Source of the DNA: Bactericera cockerelli
Taxonomy: Eukaryota > Arthropoda > Insecta > Hemiptera > Triozidae
DNA length: 64,000 nt
Reading direction: 5' to 3'
Assembly: GCA_024516035.1 (NCBI GenBank)
Contig: CM044957.1
Location: 5,119,017 to 5,183,016 of the forward strand
Positions 23,671-35,289 of this stretch are shown here, piece by piece. The notes under the pieces are model-generated. The model did no database searches. It saw only the letters and a list, made by a program, of their open reading frames with translations, and was not told the origin of the DNA. Position 1 is the stretch's first letter. Every line of letters begins with the position of its first letter. The position numbers and the translations under genes were made by a program.

Positions 23671-24431
23671 CGAGGTACTTCCGGAAAGTAAGGGGACACT
23701 TGTCGTAAGGGTTGGTAGGAATGTCTTTTTTTCAAGGTTGGCATACCTGCTTGTAGGGGAACTTCTAACGGTCACAATGAGCCCTTGCTCATCTCAGTTC
23801 ATTGGAAAATGTCGTCGCAGGAGCCCGTCGCGTCAACCTCTACAGGTGCCGTTTGCTCCACCTACCGCAGGTGCGAGATTAGGGCAGTTTATCACTTTGC
23901 GTAGGAATTCAGCTGCTGAAATCCATCCTCAGCTACTGAAAACCTATGGACCTGAGGTGATTTCACGTTCCAAGGTTTTCAAGTGGGTTAAGAAGTTTAA
24001 AGAAGGTCGCACAAACACACACGATGAAGAAAGAAGAGGCCGTCTGTCGTTTCAGAAGAACTTGTGCAGCAAGTCAATGAAAAAGTCGCAGCGATCGTCG
24101 TGTGACTCTCAAAACCGTATTCCTCTGACCTGGCGCCCTCGGATTTTCATCTGTTCACCAAACTGAAAGAGTTATTGGCTGGAAAAAGGTTTTTCAGCGA
24201 CGAGGAGGTCAAGGAGACTGTGGAAAAGTGGCTGTTGGAGGTGGAGCGGAGTTTGTATGACGGAGGCATAAAAAAGTTCGGACCCAGGATGCAGAAGTGA
24301 GTGGAGCTTGTCGGTGTTTATGTGGAGAAATAAAGGACTAAATTTGGAACTTACCCTGTAAATTTTATGAAAATATATGCATTTTTCGAGTTTTAACATC
24401 AATTGTCCCCTTACTTTCCGGACGTCCCTCG
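23671..24431 (+). mobile_element. mariner-family transposon, internally deleted
   Basis: 761 bp flanked by TA on both sides (23669-23670 and 24432-24433). The ends are imperfect inverted repeats: CGAGGTACTTCCGGAAAGTA on the left, and TACTTTCCGG followed by ACGTCCCTCG on the right, both with AAGTAAGGGGACA. It interrupts a SINE-A at CGCTA/TCTGAATTACC, so it is younger than that SINE. Full mariners are about 1.3 kb, so the middle is missing. Confidence 0.92.
23870..24300 (+). pseudogene. mariner transposase remnant (N- and C-terminal pieces)
   Basis: The frame at 23870-24060 encodes the paired-like helix-turn-helix of mariner transposases: SAAEIHPQLLKTYGPEVISR, then KVFKWVKKFKEGRTNTHDEE and RRGR. 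A second frame at 24124-24300 gives the C-terminal catalytic motif SDLAPSDFHLFTKLKELL and a tail ending GIKKFGPRMQK and TGA. The two pieces are out of frame and the region with the first two catalytic Asp residues is deleted, so the protein is dead. It could only be moved by a transposase supplied elsewhere. Confidence 0.9.
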
Positions 24432-24575
24432 TATCTGAATTACCAGACTAGCGCCCTAACAAAATTGACTACCAGTGGACGGTGCAGGGGTGTAGTAGTG
24501 TAAACGGTGCAAACGATAGACATGCGTCGTCTGCTGCTTCAATCTTTTCTTTTACTCTGTCTTATCCCGCTTGAG

Positions 24576-24893
24576 CAGGGTCGACGTTGTTCAACCTCAT
24601 GGTTGAGGTTGGTTGGTTTTGGCACATTTTTTACGGCTGAATGCCCTTCCTAACGCTAACGATTCTATTTGATTTAACGTCCTAGATTAGGACGAGGTTT
24701 TACGATTCCCATCGTGGGAATCGTACCGGCTACCTACATTAACCTCACCTAGCCTGGGTAGGACCGGAAATGCCAGCCTCTCATGTACGGAGGGAACAGA
24801 ATATTCTGTGTGAAAAATCTGCTCCGACCGGGGATCGAACTGAGGATCTCTGGACTACGGGCAGTAGTCACAACCGTTCCGCCAAGGAGGCTG
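24576..24893 (-). mobile_element. SINE-G, full length
   Basis: On +: GTTCAACCTCATGGTTGAGG, AATGCCCTTCCTAACGCTAA, central domain TACATTAACCTCACCTAGCC, tRNA box B GGGGATCGAACTGAGGATCT, head ACGGGCAGTAGTCACAACCG. Confidence 0.85.
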
Positions 24894-26197
24894 ACGTGCT
24901 GCTGGCGTGCAAATCGCCTGCTGCTTCAATAAGGGCAGTAAATAGATTATGTAATAGATTAGTGTCCTTCAATTTTTTTGGGGAAAAACATGTAACCTTG
25001 AGCTATCCTTTACTCGTAAAGCAGTTTATTGGTTGAATACAAACACGTGCCACTTCTAACTTGCTTATCTAGATGCTAGACTAGGTGGTTATCATTATTA
25101 GGACCTTCATTTTTTTCTTCTTCTAATTTGTTGTTTCTTTGTCATAAGTCATAAGCACTCTGAAAGTCAAGGAACCTGACCCCCACTTCCTGGAAGATGC
25201 CGTCGGTCTACTCCGAAGAACAGACGAAAATTAATGCTCGTTACTTCTGTTGCATCTTGAAACCAATCCGCCTAATTAGGTACCTACTACCTCGTGAGGT
25301 TTCAAAATATTGACTAAGAAATCATTAGCGGCTATCTTCACCGACTATCGATAGTTATTGAGGATCATTATGTCCGATATAATAACTGAGCGGAGGCTGT
25401 GAGGTTGCGAGGTCTTTGTTTGAACATCACGAGATATATGTTTATATAATATATATAATATTTTTTTTTTCATCAAGGTAACTTTTCTTCACACATGATT
25501 TCGCATGACACTCAATATAAGTTTGGGAAAAATATATATAAAAAAATATTGTATATTTTTCAAAGATGATATGTAGTTATGTACCTACATAATATACCTA
25601 GTTAGGTACTTTTTATACCTACCTTAATCTACGAGTACTTAAGTATATAATTATGTATCTGTTTTGCTCAACTGTCGAAATCGTTCAAATAGCGTTTGCA
25701 ATGTTCGAAACTCAGAAATCGGCCTTAGTAACTTGAAATACTTGAACAAAACAGAGAAATGCTCAGAACGCGATGTGGGTGAGTAAGAATACCAGATGAA
25801 GGACTAGCCTTTTTAGAAATACCCATTGCCCAATGCTCAATACCTGCAGGGTGCAGGTGATTGTAATTTAAAAAGTCGATTTAAAAAGATTGTAATCCAC
25901 CTGCCGGCTTTCACGTAGGTACTAACTACACCAAAATTTTGCACACCTAAAAAATAGCTAAAATATGTGGTGATGGAGTTGTACTCTCAGTATTTTTTAT
26001 AAAACTAATTTTTTTCTGGTGATTCTCGCTCGCATCAGTTCCTGATACAAAAAATATCACAAGCCATCCAAAGGGACAATAGCTCGAGCATCAGAGGCAC
26101 GCTTCCTCTCGGTAGTGAGTTTGAAGAAATGTTTTACCTTTGAAATATATTTTAGTAAATCAACATGAGATTCTTTAAAAAAAATCACTAAGTTGAC
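24894..26197. other. No recognisable feature
   Basis: AT-rich with TAGGTAC motifs. I see no gene or clear repeat. Confidence 0.45.
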
Positions 26198-26325
26198 GGG
26201 GCTAATTATAAATTAAGATTAAAACAAAGATAAGCCAACTCGTCTCTCAAATCGGAGTTTCAGCCAATCACAGCGCACTACAGTCTGAACTGGAGGACGG
26301 TTCTTTGCAATTCGGCCCTAAAAAG
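26198..26325. mobile_element. MITE-L
   Basis: GGGGCTAATTATAAATTAAG, CAGCCAATCACAGCGCACTA, TTTGCAATTCGGCCC. Confidence 0.55.
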
Positions 26326-26459
26326 TATACCCAAAACATCTAGGGAATTAAATTAAGTAATGAAAAAATATTTGGTACCAAGCGCGGTGTTATAAGAAAG
26401 ATATCAGAAGAGGTGGGTTTTGAGTGGGTAGAAACCCCAGACTCCAGGTTAAAGATATA

Positions 26460-26670
26460 TAATAATAATATCGTCTTATTTATACTGCCCGATAAGAACT
26501 AATAAAGTCCCATTATTCCAGCAGTAAGCCCATGACATACTCGTATTATTATGTGGTAAAAATCCTAAATGGGAGGATAACTTGTCATGTCCCGACTGGG
26601 TTTCGAACCCACGACCTCTGGAACCTCTGAATTCACAGATGCCGCCTTTACCACTGAGCTACCGGGACAG
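26460..26670 (-). mobile_element. SINE-E, full length
   Basis: Tail ATAATAATATCGTCTTATTT; body CAGTAAGCCCATGACATACT; box B GGGTTTCGAACCCACGACCT; head CCACTGAGCTACCGGGACAG. Confidence 0.88.
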
Positions 26671-27085
26671 ACGGGGTGTCTTTTGAAAGATTTTTCTCCT
26701 ACTTTCTATCAAAAATTAAATATTATCTGCAAATACATAATAATAATAATTATGATTTCCAATTATTTTCTCTTAACGAGAGGACAACTAGTTTAAAGAA
26801 AAATTACACTATTATGAACCATCTTCTTACACTTCTTACAGTAGATATTCTCTGAAGATCACTCAAGTTAATCAACCGCAAGAGCAACTTGATTTCGCTG
26901 AAAAGGTTATGGTGATGGTGCTCAATATTCTCATGAGGAAACATGCAACATTTCATCAATGAAGATACCCATATCGTTTGTCAAACTATTCAGACATTGA
27001 ATGTGATTAAATTAAATTAAATTCATTGCTAATCGGATTGCATCAATCATTAACTTTAGGTACGCTGGATTCAGTATCTACTTTA

Positions 27086-27262
27086 GTGGTATGATAGTCA
27101 AGTGGTTAAGGCGCTAGTCTGGTAGTTTCTTATTAATTTGAGTTTGTGACGATATAATAATAAGACGATTTCTGAGCGTTATAGGTGAAAATGCAAAATT
27201 AGAAAATGCGTTCACCGTTAACCTCGTCTGCTGGTTAACTTCCACTCAAGGGTGTTGTTATT
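27086..27262 (+). mobile_element. SINE-A with box B deleted
   Basis: GATAGTCAAGTGGTTAAGGC head, jump from CTGGTA straight to TTATTAATTTGAGTTTGTGA, then body and ATT tail. Confidence 0.75.
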
Positions 27263-27298
27263 ATTATAATTATTTACTGGTATGGTTTTGACTCTTAA

Positions 27299-27402
27299 GG
27301 CCGCATTGTAAAGCAGAATTAACTTTATGGTAAGCTGGACCCAATTGAGGGACAGTTTAGCTTATCCAAACATTAATTCCATTTATAATTCGCCCTATAG
27401 AG
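27299..27402. mobile_element. MITE-L, short form
   Basis: GGCCGCATTGTAAAGCAGAA and TTCCATTTATAATTCGCCC, central TGAGGGACAGTTTAGC. Confidence 0.55.
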
Positions 27403-28280
27403 GAGGTGACACCTAATATTTGAGCAATGCATATTCATAAGAAAAATACACATACCTCATACCTATCTTATATCCTGCCTAAAAAGTGGCGTTTATGCTG
27501 TTTGGAATTGGAAGAATTGTTTTTTTTTTTAATTGAGTATTTTCTTTTAATAGTAATAATAATTACCCTCAAATGAATATGTATTAACGGACAAAGCCCT
27601 ACATACAATAAGAACAAACTAATGAACATTACAGGCATAAAGAAATTACAGTAAATAAAGATTAGGAAACAACATATAAAACATGTTAAAAATATAGAAA
27701 GACTGATTTTTAGGAGAGTAGGAAGGTTTAGTTATAAGGAGAGGGAGTGATACGCCCCTTTCTAGATACGCCACTGTTTCTGATAAAGGAAGATGCAATA
27801 ATGCCATTACTCTTGATAGCACATCGTTCACTTGCAAGTGTGATCATCAGAAATGCATTTTTCAATGCAATTCTCTGCAAGAGTGTGAACATGTTTGGTG
27901 TCATAAAACATGAAATTAGCTCACTATTCACCTGCCAGTACATAAATTAAATTGCATAATTTAATTTCATTTGTTTGAAGATGTGTTTCACAGATTGTTT
28001 ATAGCTCTCAGTGAAAGTTTTGCAGTGTATTATTCTTCAATAGCTTTTAGCTCGACCAATGAACATTTTGTGCTTATACCTTATTCCTGTCCTCTATAAA
28101 CCGATCGAAAGTATACGGAACTAGCTGTACAACAGTCAGGCACAGACCCTGTAATAAAAAATTAGAAGCCTGATAGAAAGTAAAGGAAATTTTTTGAATA
28201 ATATAAGTAATTACAACATGATGAATAGGTATGTATGTGAATTTAAATGTGTTCATCAATAAAAGGTATTTCAATTCAGT
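27403..28280. other. No recognisable feature
   Basis: AT-rich; the three overlapping short open frames at 27650-27950 lack any coding signature. Confidence 0.4.
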
Positions 28281-28284
28281 AAAT

Positions 28285-28504
28285 AATAATAATAGTAATA
28301 AGAACACTCTTTGGTGGAAAGTAATCACCTGGCGAGGTTAATGTTCAAAGCATTTTCTACCACCTAACCCTCAGAGTTTAATTATTATGTGGTCACAAAC
28401 GAAAATTATTGAGGAAAAATTAATGCACTGGGTGGGATTCGCACCAAAGGATCCCTGCGCTGCCTGGATTACGAGACTAGCGCGTTAACCACTTGACTAC
28501 CAGT
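28285..28504 (-). mobile_element. SINE-A, full length
   Basis: AATAGTAATAAGAACACTCT, GATTCGCACCAAAGGATCCC, ACCACTTGACTACCAGTAAT. Confidence 0.87.
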
Positions 28505-28949
28505 AATTATTGAGTAGGGATCTCATACATCTACCTACTTACCATTTTATATTAATTATTTTTCCTGCAAATAATTTGCAATAAAACTATTTGTCCTGGG
28601 GAATCCCCTTCATCGTCATAGTATTTATTCCACTTCATACCAGACATTTTTGACGTACAGTCAGTCTATGTACGTCATGGAGCGTCAGTTGTCCCGTACT
28701 AATCATCTATTGGTAAAAAAAGTAATAAAGTTTAAGAAAATCTATTAGTTGGCACCCCGCAAATACCACGTGTGACGTCACGTCATGGAAACAATATTGT
28801 TGGGAAACATAAACCGGATGTCCAAACTCCGACGCATAATTGGGAAAAATAATGACGACAGTATACCGTTCGCAAATTGTCGGTCTAGGATTGCCATCGA
28901 TTTATTAGTCACCATCGTTACTAGCCCGACTTGACCAAATGACAACTTG

Positions 28950-29230
28950 TTTTTTTTTTTTTAGTTTAATGTTAGGTACTTTCGACTGCATGGTCATTTA
29001 TCATGATAGCGGTTTGACCCTTCATTCGCTGGGAGCTTACCAACCTCCAGCGGGGAGCTACTCAAATTAACCTCACCCAACCTGAGTGGGTCCAGGAACA
29101 GCAACCATCACGAGGGTTCGAATTTGAATGGTTACAAGTCGAGGCCTTCGAAGTCCTAGCCTTGCTGGACGTTGCTTAACCTCAGTGACAGAACGAGAAC
29201 TGTTGTAGCCAATGCGCCATCAAGGCTAGC
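28950..29230 (-). mobile_element. SINE-D (5S-derived), full length
   Basis: T-run; CAAATTAACCTCACCCAACC central domain; CTTGCTGGACGTTGCTTAAC 5S-like; ends AATGCGCCATCAAGGCTAGC. Confidence 0.85.
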
Positions 29231-30544
29231 AAATTAAGCCTTGATTTACGTTATTGCACGTATGTACATTGATTACAAATCAACAGATTAGTGTAAGAAC
29301 AAGAACAATAACGAAAGAAACATAAAGGTAAATGTGAATAGTCTAGAACAATCGAATGGGATAGAATCTGGTATGAAAATTAGCCTGGCAAATGCGTACG
29401 TGCAGTTAAAAAAAAAAAAAAAACAATTGACTGGGATAGACATTGGAAGGTGTACTCTTGGAATAACCAACTTGGTTGGATACTATCGTCTTGCTATTTC
29501 TTAAGCATATTCCTTAATCATCAAATTTACCACTTCAAAAGTGAGCCAATCTCAGTAGTTATCTATTCGATAATTCAGCTAGCCTCATCCGCGTTATCGC
29601 GCCGTAATAATCAAGCTTCGTGCTCACAAAATTTCCCAGGAGTTTTTTTTCCGTGAAAATTAATTTCTTTTTTTCTTACTAGTTTAACATAAAAAATCAT
29701 TTCTTTATTCCAGTTGGTCACGGATATTTTTCTTTTTTTTTAATAGAATTAATTAACCAAAGCTTTTCTTTTATTCGCTCGAATTTTCATCGATTCAGTT
29801 ACCATTCGGCCGGCAAGACATGATTTTCCTTTTTGATTTTCAAAATAAGAAAAACTATTTTATCGTGAATAAGATTGATTGAAAAAGTTTCGTTTTTATC
29901 GCCAGTGCAACTCTTGAAATTTTAGAAACCTAATTTTTGGAAACACTTTTTAAAAATGGTAAGTTCGTATAAATTACCAATTTCATGGATTTGGCATTTT
30001 TTGGACTTTCAAAAATTTATTGTTTCATACAAAGTAATTAGTTATTTTATAGTTTTTTATTATCTACACATGGTTTAAATTTGCAAAAGTAAATTTAGTT
30101 AACTTAATATTTTTTATTAATATTCATTAGGAAAAATAATAATAAGTACCTATGGTTAAAATAGTTCTAATGTGCCTATAGGTTTCAATATAAAACCATG
30201 TGACGATTTTTATATGATTATTCTTCAAATAATTATTCGATATTTCCCTTTTAATCTTTTGTAAAGGCTAAGAGTTAGCAGTACCTTTTTTGAGCTTATG
30301 TTAACTCACGGCACACCAGCTGAGATTATTTGAAAAGTCAAATCATAATTATATGACATTTTTAATCTTATACCGACATGTGCATTTTTTTTGGTGCATA
30401 TGTTTTCAAGCTTCTTGTGGTCTTTTGTGTTTTCTCAAACGGATTCTAAAGTCACATTCGTTTGTAGAAAAATTAAAATATTTTAGCAGTTATTTTTTTA
30501 ATTATTTACTTTGGTAAAAAGAGCAAAACTATTATTAAGTTACA
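29231..30544. other. No recognisable feature
   Basis: Very AT-rich sequence; no repeat or gene that I can support. Confidence 0.45.
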
Positions 30545-30692
30545 CCGACCTCGGAAACTCAGTAGCTTGATCGATAAGGCTGTGGACTTGTAATCTGGAG
30601 GTCGGTGGTTCATGTCCCAATAAAGCAATAATTCAGTAAAGTGAGTTGAAGAGATTGTAATAATATGACAGTTGTGATTAACACAAATATGT
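30545..30692 (+). mobile_element. SINE-B
   Basis: CCGACCTCGGAAACTCAGTA (small duplication in the head), GGAGGTCGGTGGTTCATGTC, GTGATTAACACAAATATG. Confidence 0.8.
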
Positions 30693-30809
30693 TAACTATT
30701 TGTGTAAAAAAAACATACAAAAAACCCATATTTATGTATTCTGTGTCAGATGTGGCAACTCGTTATAGAGCAGTTTCTCAAATAAATTTAATTATTTCTC
30801 TCTTACTTT

Positions 30810-31500
30810 ATTACTTCTGGGAAATTTCTAGTATTAGAAATCGGAGGTATTGTGTTTTTTTTTATTTTTTTGACAAATGGTTTTGACATAAACTCATGAA
30901 TGATTATATGGAATATTCTGAGTAAAAAACTAAATCACATCTACATAATCTTCAAAAATTCTCAACCGATTTTCCTCAAACAAGAACTTTCAATAGTTCA
31001 ATTTTTTTCATAATGACGTTCGCACTTTCAGATCTAAAGATCAAACAAAAAATTAATTAATAATTCCAAATTGCAAATAATATATTAAAATTCAAAAAAG
31101 TGCAAAAGATACATCCTCTGAATAATTATTTTGATCCCTCATAATTTGGAATAAAATGTGGGTGATGTAACAGGTTTTCTCGTTTTTAAGGGAGAGTAAT
31201 GAAATAATAATTTAATTAATATTTTTCTATTTAACTACTCGTATTTTCTGCCTAACAGATGTTTATGTGTAACGTGCTTCTTTGTAACATGCCCGTGCTT
31301 CGCTACGATCGCTATCGTTGCGATTTTCTAGCGTCTTAGTTGGAATAATTAAAAATCCCATATTTTGGCACATCTAGAACATAAAATGAACCCAAGAGCA
31401 TAAAGGGCACACACATACCAAATTTCAGCTTTCTAGAGCGTATCAGAGAATCAGAGATTAATCATAAGTGAGTGAGTGTCTTTCGCGTTTATAATTAGTA
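30810..31500. other. Family M scrap and unassigned repeat
   Basis: TTCTAGTATTAGAAATCGGA at 30827 is a family-M end. 31270-31500 holds GCCCGTGCTTCGCTACGATC, AATTTCAGCTTTCTAGAGCG and AGTGAGTGAGTGTC, a repeat type seen in many insects; not identified further. Confidence 0.4.
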
Positions 31501-31502
31501 TG

Positions 31503-31792
31503 CCAGCCTCCGTGGCGTAACGGTTGTGACTACTGCCCGTAGTCCAGAGATCCTGAGTTCAATTCCCGGTTGGAGCAGACTTTTCGCAAAGACAATTCTG
31601 TTCCCTCCAAACATATGAGGCTGGTAATTCCGGCCCTACCCAGGTTGGGTGAGGTTAATGTGGGTAGCTGGTACAATTTCCGGCGAATGAAGGGTAAAAC
31701 CCCCGTCCTGACTATCTCAAGTCAGGGCGTTAAAACCAAATAGAATCAATGGACATGAAAGGAGCCCAGACATTGGATCTGGGCGTCCATAT
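31503..31792 (+). mobile_element. SINE-G, full length
   Basis: Head CTCCGTGGCGTAACGGTTGT, box B GAGTTCAATTCCCGGTTGGA, central domain ACCCAGGTTGGGTGAGGTTA, then GGGCGTTAAAACCAAATAGA and a 3' stretch ending GGATCTGGGCGTCCATATA. Confidence 0.9.
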
Positions 31793-31819
31793 ACTCGTAG
31801 TCCTCTCACCACCGTGATT

Positions 31820-31962
31820 TTGGGATTGGCCGGGAATAGCCAGCATAACGAGGGTTCGAATTTGAATGGTGACCTTTCCCAGTTTTAACTTCGCTGAACG
31901 TTGCTTAACTTCAGTGACAGAACAAGAACTGGTCTATTCAACGTGTAATCGATGCTAACTGC
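31820..31962 (-). mobile_element. SINE-D head part
   Basis: TTGGCCGGGAATAGCCAGCA, CTTCGCTGAACGTTGCTTAA, TCAGTGACAGAACAAGAACT; 3' half missing. Confidence 0.75.
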
Positions 31963-32012
31963 GAAACACTGTACCTACCTCGCAAACAGAACAATGGAAA
32001 GAAAAAAAAAAG

Positions 32013-32146
32013 TTATCATATTTGTGTTAATCACTTTCGTGATATGACAACTCCCACTCGCTTTACTAAATCTACGCTGAAAGCGGGACTTGAACCACCG
32101 ACCTTCAGGTTACACGTCCGCAATCTTATCATAGACTGAGATCGGT
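32013..32146 (-). mobile_element. SINE-B, full length
   Basis: ATCATATTTGTGTTAATCAC, CTCGCTTTACTAAATCTACG, GGACTTGAACCACCGACCTT, ending ACTGAGATCGG. Confidence 0.83.
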
Positions 32147-32439
32147 AAAATAGATAATAAAACCCTTTAATTCGTGTGATACCTACTATATTGTCCAGAA
32201 AAGGCGAGAATTTTTTCTTCTTAAATTTTTACTTTCCTTATCCTATAGAAAGAAATGTTATGAAATCAACCAAAATTTTCGATAGTCGGTTTTTTTAGAC
32301 TAAAATTCCAAAATGACCCATCACCTTAGAAAATACCATCAAACAACGGCAGGTATTCAACAGAATGTCAAACATTCCACTCTTAACCATACGTTGCGTC
32401 TCTGATTGTATAACACGAACTTGGAAAGATTTTTTTCAG

Positions 32440-33180
32440 TCTTTTACTTCCGAGAAATTTCTAATATTAGAAATCGGAAGTATTGTGTTCGTTTTTGTAA
32501 AAAAAAATATTTTTTTGCTCCGATTTCATTTTTTTTCATATTTCTGGACGTTTCATAACCTACTGAGTAAATTTGGTTTTGTGTCTGTCTGTCGGTCTGT
32601 CGGTCTGTCGGTCTGTCTGTCTGTCTGTCTGTCTGTCGGTCTGTAAAAACGATTCCTTGTAACGCGCAAATCTCGGAAACTACTCGACCGATTTTAATGA
32701 AATTTTGCACACATCTAGGAGACATTCTGTAGATGGTCCCATTTTAAATTCATTGAATTCATACCAGCGGTTCTGGGTGAAAGAGACCATGCGCCTGACC
32801 ACTAACTTTTTACTTAAACGCTTATATCTCGTGAACGGTACACTCGATTTCGATGAAATTTTGTGAGAATATGCATATTATTGTTTAACATAGGTAATTT
32901 ATATTTATTTTTAAATTAATTATAATTTGACTCTGATATTTAAGAAAATCCGAAATTTTTGACAAAAAAGTAAAAAAATAAGGACCACGACTTGCCGATA
33001 CAGAATTTTTTGTGGAATGTAGAATGTATAAAAAACGATATTCTACCATATAAAACAAATTTGAAGAAAATCGGTTGAGTCGTTTTGGAGATACACGTAA
33101 TTTTCTATAAAATCTCAAAATTGGCACGTGTTTACAATGTGAAGCAATCACGAGGAAGTATTGTGTCCATAATTGGCAGT
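32440..33180 (+). mobile_element. Family M element arm with GTCT microsatellite
   Basis: TTCCGAGAAATTTCTAATAT, TCTGGACGTTTCATAACCTA, a GTCT/GTCG run at 32583-32642, ACTCGACCGATTTTAATGAA, TTGGCACGTGTTTACAATGT. Confidence 0.75.
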
Positions 33181-33221
33181 GTTTTTTTTAGTACCTCTAC
33201 CTATTCTAAATTTTTTTCTGT

Positions 33222-33266
33222 ATCCGTCAGGTATTATGCGGCTTTGCAGAATACCTGTTGGATACA
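33222..33266. repeat. Small imperfect hairpin
   Basis: GTATCCGTCAGGTATT pairs with AATACCTGTTGGATAC across a 13-nt loop. Role unknown. Confidence 0.6.
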
Positions 33267-33657
33267 AAAAAAAAATCGTGGATGTTGCATTTCGACCTTG
33301 TGCATTCTGTGGAAGCACAAAAAAACTCACATTTCGAAGATGTGGGGAAAAAAACCACGAAACTGTAAACAAAAAAAAAGTTTGCGTCGTGTCTTTCCTC
33401 AACAAAAAAAGCTTTAGTAGGTCAATGTAATGTTACACAAGATTTGAATATTTTTTTAATTTTTTTTTACCTAATTGTTTGATGGGATTTTTTGTTGCGG
33501 TACAAGAGTTGACAGCGTGGTGTTGGGTAACCAAACGCGGCGGGGGGAAGTGTCATTGTCATCTGAGGGTCAAGGGTGTGGCGAGAGGTCCATCCACCAC
33601 TCGTGCTGTGGTCTCGTGTGAGAGTCACATGTACCACACCACTAAACTTATAGACTA

Positions 33658-33908
33658 GGCTTCGAAGGCACGATGAATACACCAGTTCTCGTTCTGTCAC
33701 TGAAGTTAAGCAACGTCCGGCGAGGTTAGGACTTGGATGGGTGACCATTTAAATTTGAACCCTCGTCATGATGGCTTTTCCCGGCGGCACTCATGCTGGG
33801 TGAGGTTTACTTGAGTAGCTGGTTTGTTAGTTTCCAACAGACTATTGGAGGGTAAATAAAACCCCCATCGTGATAATGACAGTTAAAAGTGACGTTAAAC
33901 CCAAAAAA
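33658..33908 (+). mobile_element. SINE-D (5S-derived), full length with target duplication
   Basis: Begins with a 5S-like head (AGGCACGATGAATACACCAG, CTGAAGTTAAGCAACGTCCG, GACTTGGATGGGTGACC). Then the central domain GGTGAGGTTTACTTGAGTAG, TGACGTTAAACCC and an A-run. AAACTTATAGACTA occurs on both sides (33644-33657 and 33909-33922), proving retroposition. Box A, intermediate element and box C regions of 5S are recognisable, so the head could act as a pol III promoter. Confidence 0.93.
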
Positions 33909-33922
33909 AAACTTATAGACTA

Positions 33923-34826
33923 AGGGTCTAACTATGAAACAGGACGTGAGCTTCAATCCTCACCAGAGCATGGAATTTTTTTATTTAATTTTACTAATAA
34001 TGACCACAAAAAATTATTGGTTATCTAGCAGGAAATTCATACCTTTGTTGTATATAACTTGAAAAACACCACTTTGATATAATAGAACTAATAGAAGATA
34101 GATCTACTACTTACACCTAGTGGTTATGTTTGAATTCATTAATCTTTTCATTTCCTATTTTATGTCTGTTTTAGGTATATTTTATGATGTGGTAAATACT
34201 ATTACTCATAATTATGTATTATTAAATTATGAATTGAATGGATTAAGTATAAAAATTAACAATAATTTGAACAACTCAGACTTTGGCCTTGATTTTTTTT
34301 CCACGATATAAGTACATACAGGTGTCTACGAAAAGTAATAATTGCCTACACGAAACTATAATTTCAACACTGTATTTCAAAGTAACTTCGCACTTGGCGT
34401 TTTTTGAAAACGTAGGTACTTGCATGTTTTATGCTATTCGGATTTTTTTTCCTAATTTAATTGGAAAAATTTGAGGTTACCTTAAACCAAAAATTAGAAT
34501 AGGCCAAAGTGGTATAGTGCCTAGCTCTTGTTTAGAGTATCAGTACATGATTTTGCTGTTTAATGATTTAATGAGTAGATAACTATACCTAGGCACCTAG
34601 GATGTGTGTTGGTAATAACTTCCGATATATAATTACACACTATAAGAAGGCTGGCTTCCATACAATATCAGACAATTTATGCTAGACAAAGCTTAGTTTA
34701 GGTAAAAAAAACAAGAATATCTTTTATATACATATAAAGGTAGCTAGGTAGGTACATTGTACCATTTGTACCTCACTATTTCACTTTAAAAAGTAGAAAA
34801 ACTCTATATGTTTGTTCTCGCTGTTG

Positions 34827-34859
<33 letters not shown>

Positions 34860-34920
34860 AAAATACCATAAGAAAAAAAATCTGTGCGGCTGAAAGTGTT
34901 ACCAACAAGACTCACTCTAT
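33923..34920. other. No recognisable feature
   Basis: AT-rich, with a T-run of about 27 at 34828-34855. The short open frames here show no coding character. Confidence 0.45.
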
Positions 34921-34922
34921 TG

Positions 34923-35192
34923 TTTTGGGTTGAACATTGTTTTCAACTGCATGTTCAATGGTCATACTCGTAAAAACGGAAGGAAAACGGGGCTTTTACC
35001 TTCCATTCGCGGGAAACTCACAAACCAGCTACTTAAATTAACCTCACCCAGCCTAAGTTAGGGTCGGGAATAGCCAGCATCACGAGCACTCAAATTTGAA
35101 TGGTCACCGATCCAAATCCTAGCCTCGCTGGACGTGGCTTAACTTCAGTGACTGAATGAGAACTGGTGTATTCAACGTCCCATCGAAGCTGG
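34923..35192 (-). mobile_element. SINE-D (5S-derived), full length
   Basis: TTACCTTCCATTCGCGGGAA, TTAACCTCACCCAGCCTAAG, CCTCGCTGGACGTGGCTTAA, CATCGAAGCTGG. Confidence 0.85.
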
Positions 35193-35289
35193 ATCTATGA
35201 AGACTCGACACTCTTCGCCGGAAAGATTGTTTACCTTTGACTGGCGTCCTATTTGGCGCTGTTTGAATGTGATTTTTAAGTAAATATTA

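Larger units (their letters stand above)
23487..24480 (-). mobile_element. SINE-A split by mariner
   Basis: Body GGAAGGTAACCACCAGGCGA and CATTGGGTGGGCTTTGAAAC left of the mariner, GAATTACCAGACTAGCGCCC and TTGACTACCAGTGGAC right of it. Confidence 0.88.

Noticed and set aside
33085..33430. Overlapping frames near 33.1-33.4 kb
   Set aside because: Conflicting frames on both strands in A-rich sequence with no coding bias.
33658..33760. Genuine 5S rRNA gene
   Set aside because: Several conserved 5S positions differ, the 3' part is replaced by a SINE body, and target duplications are present.
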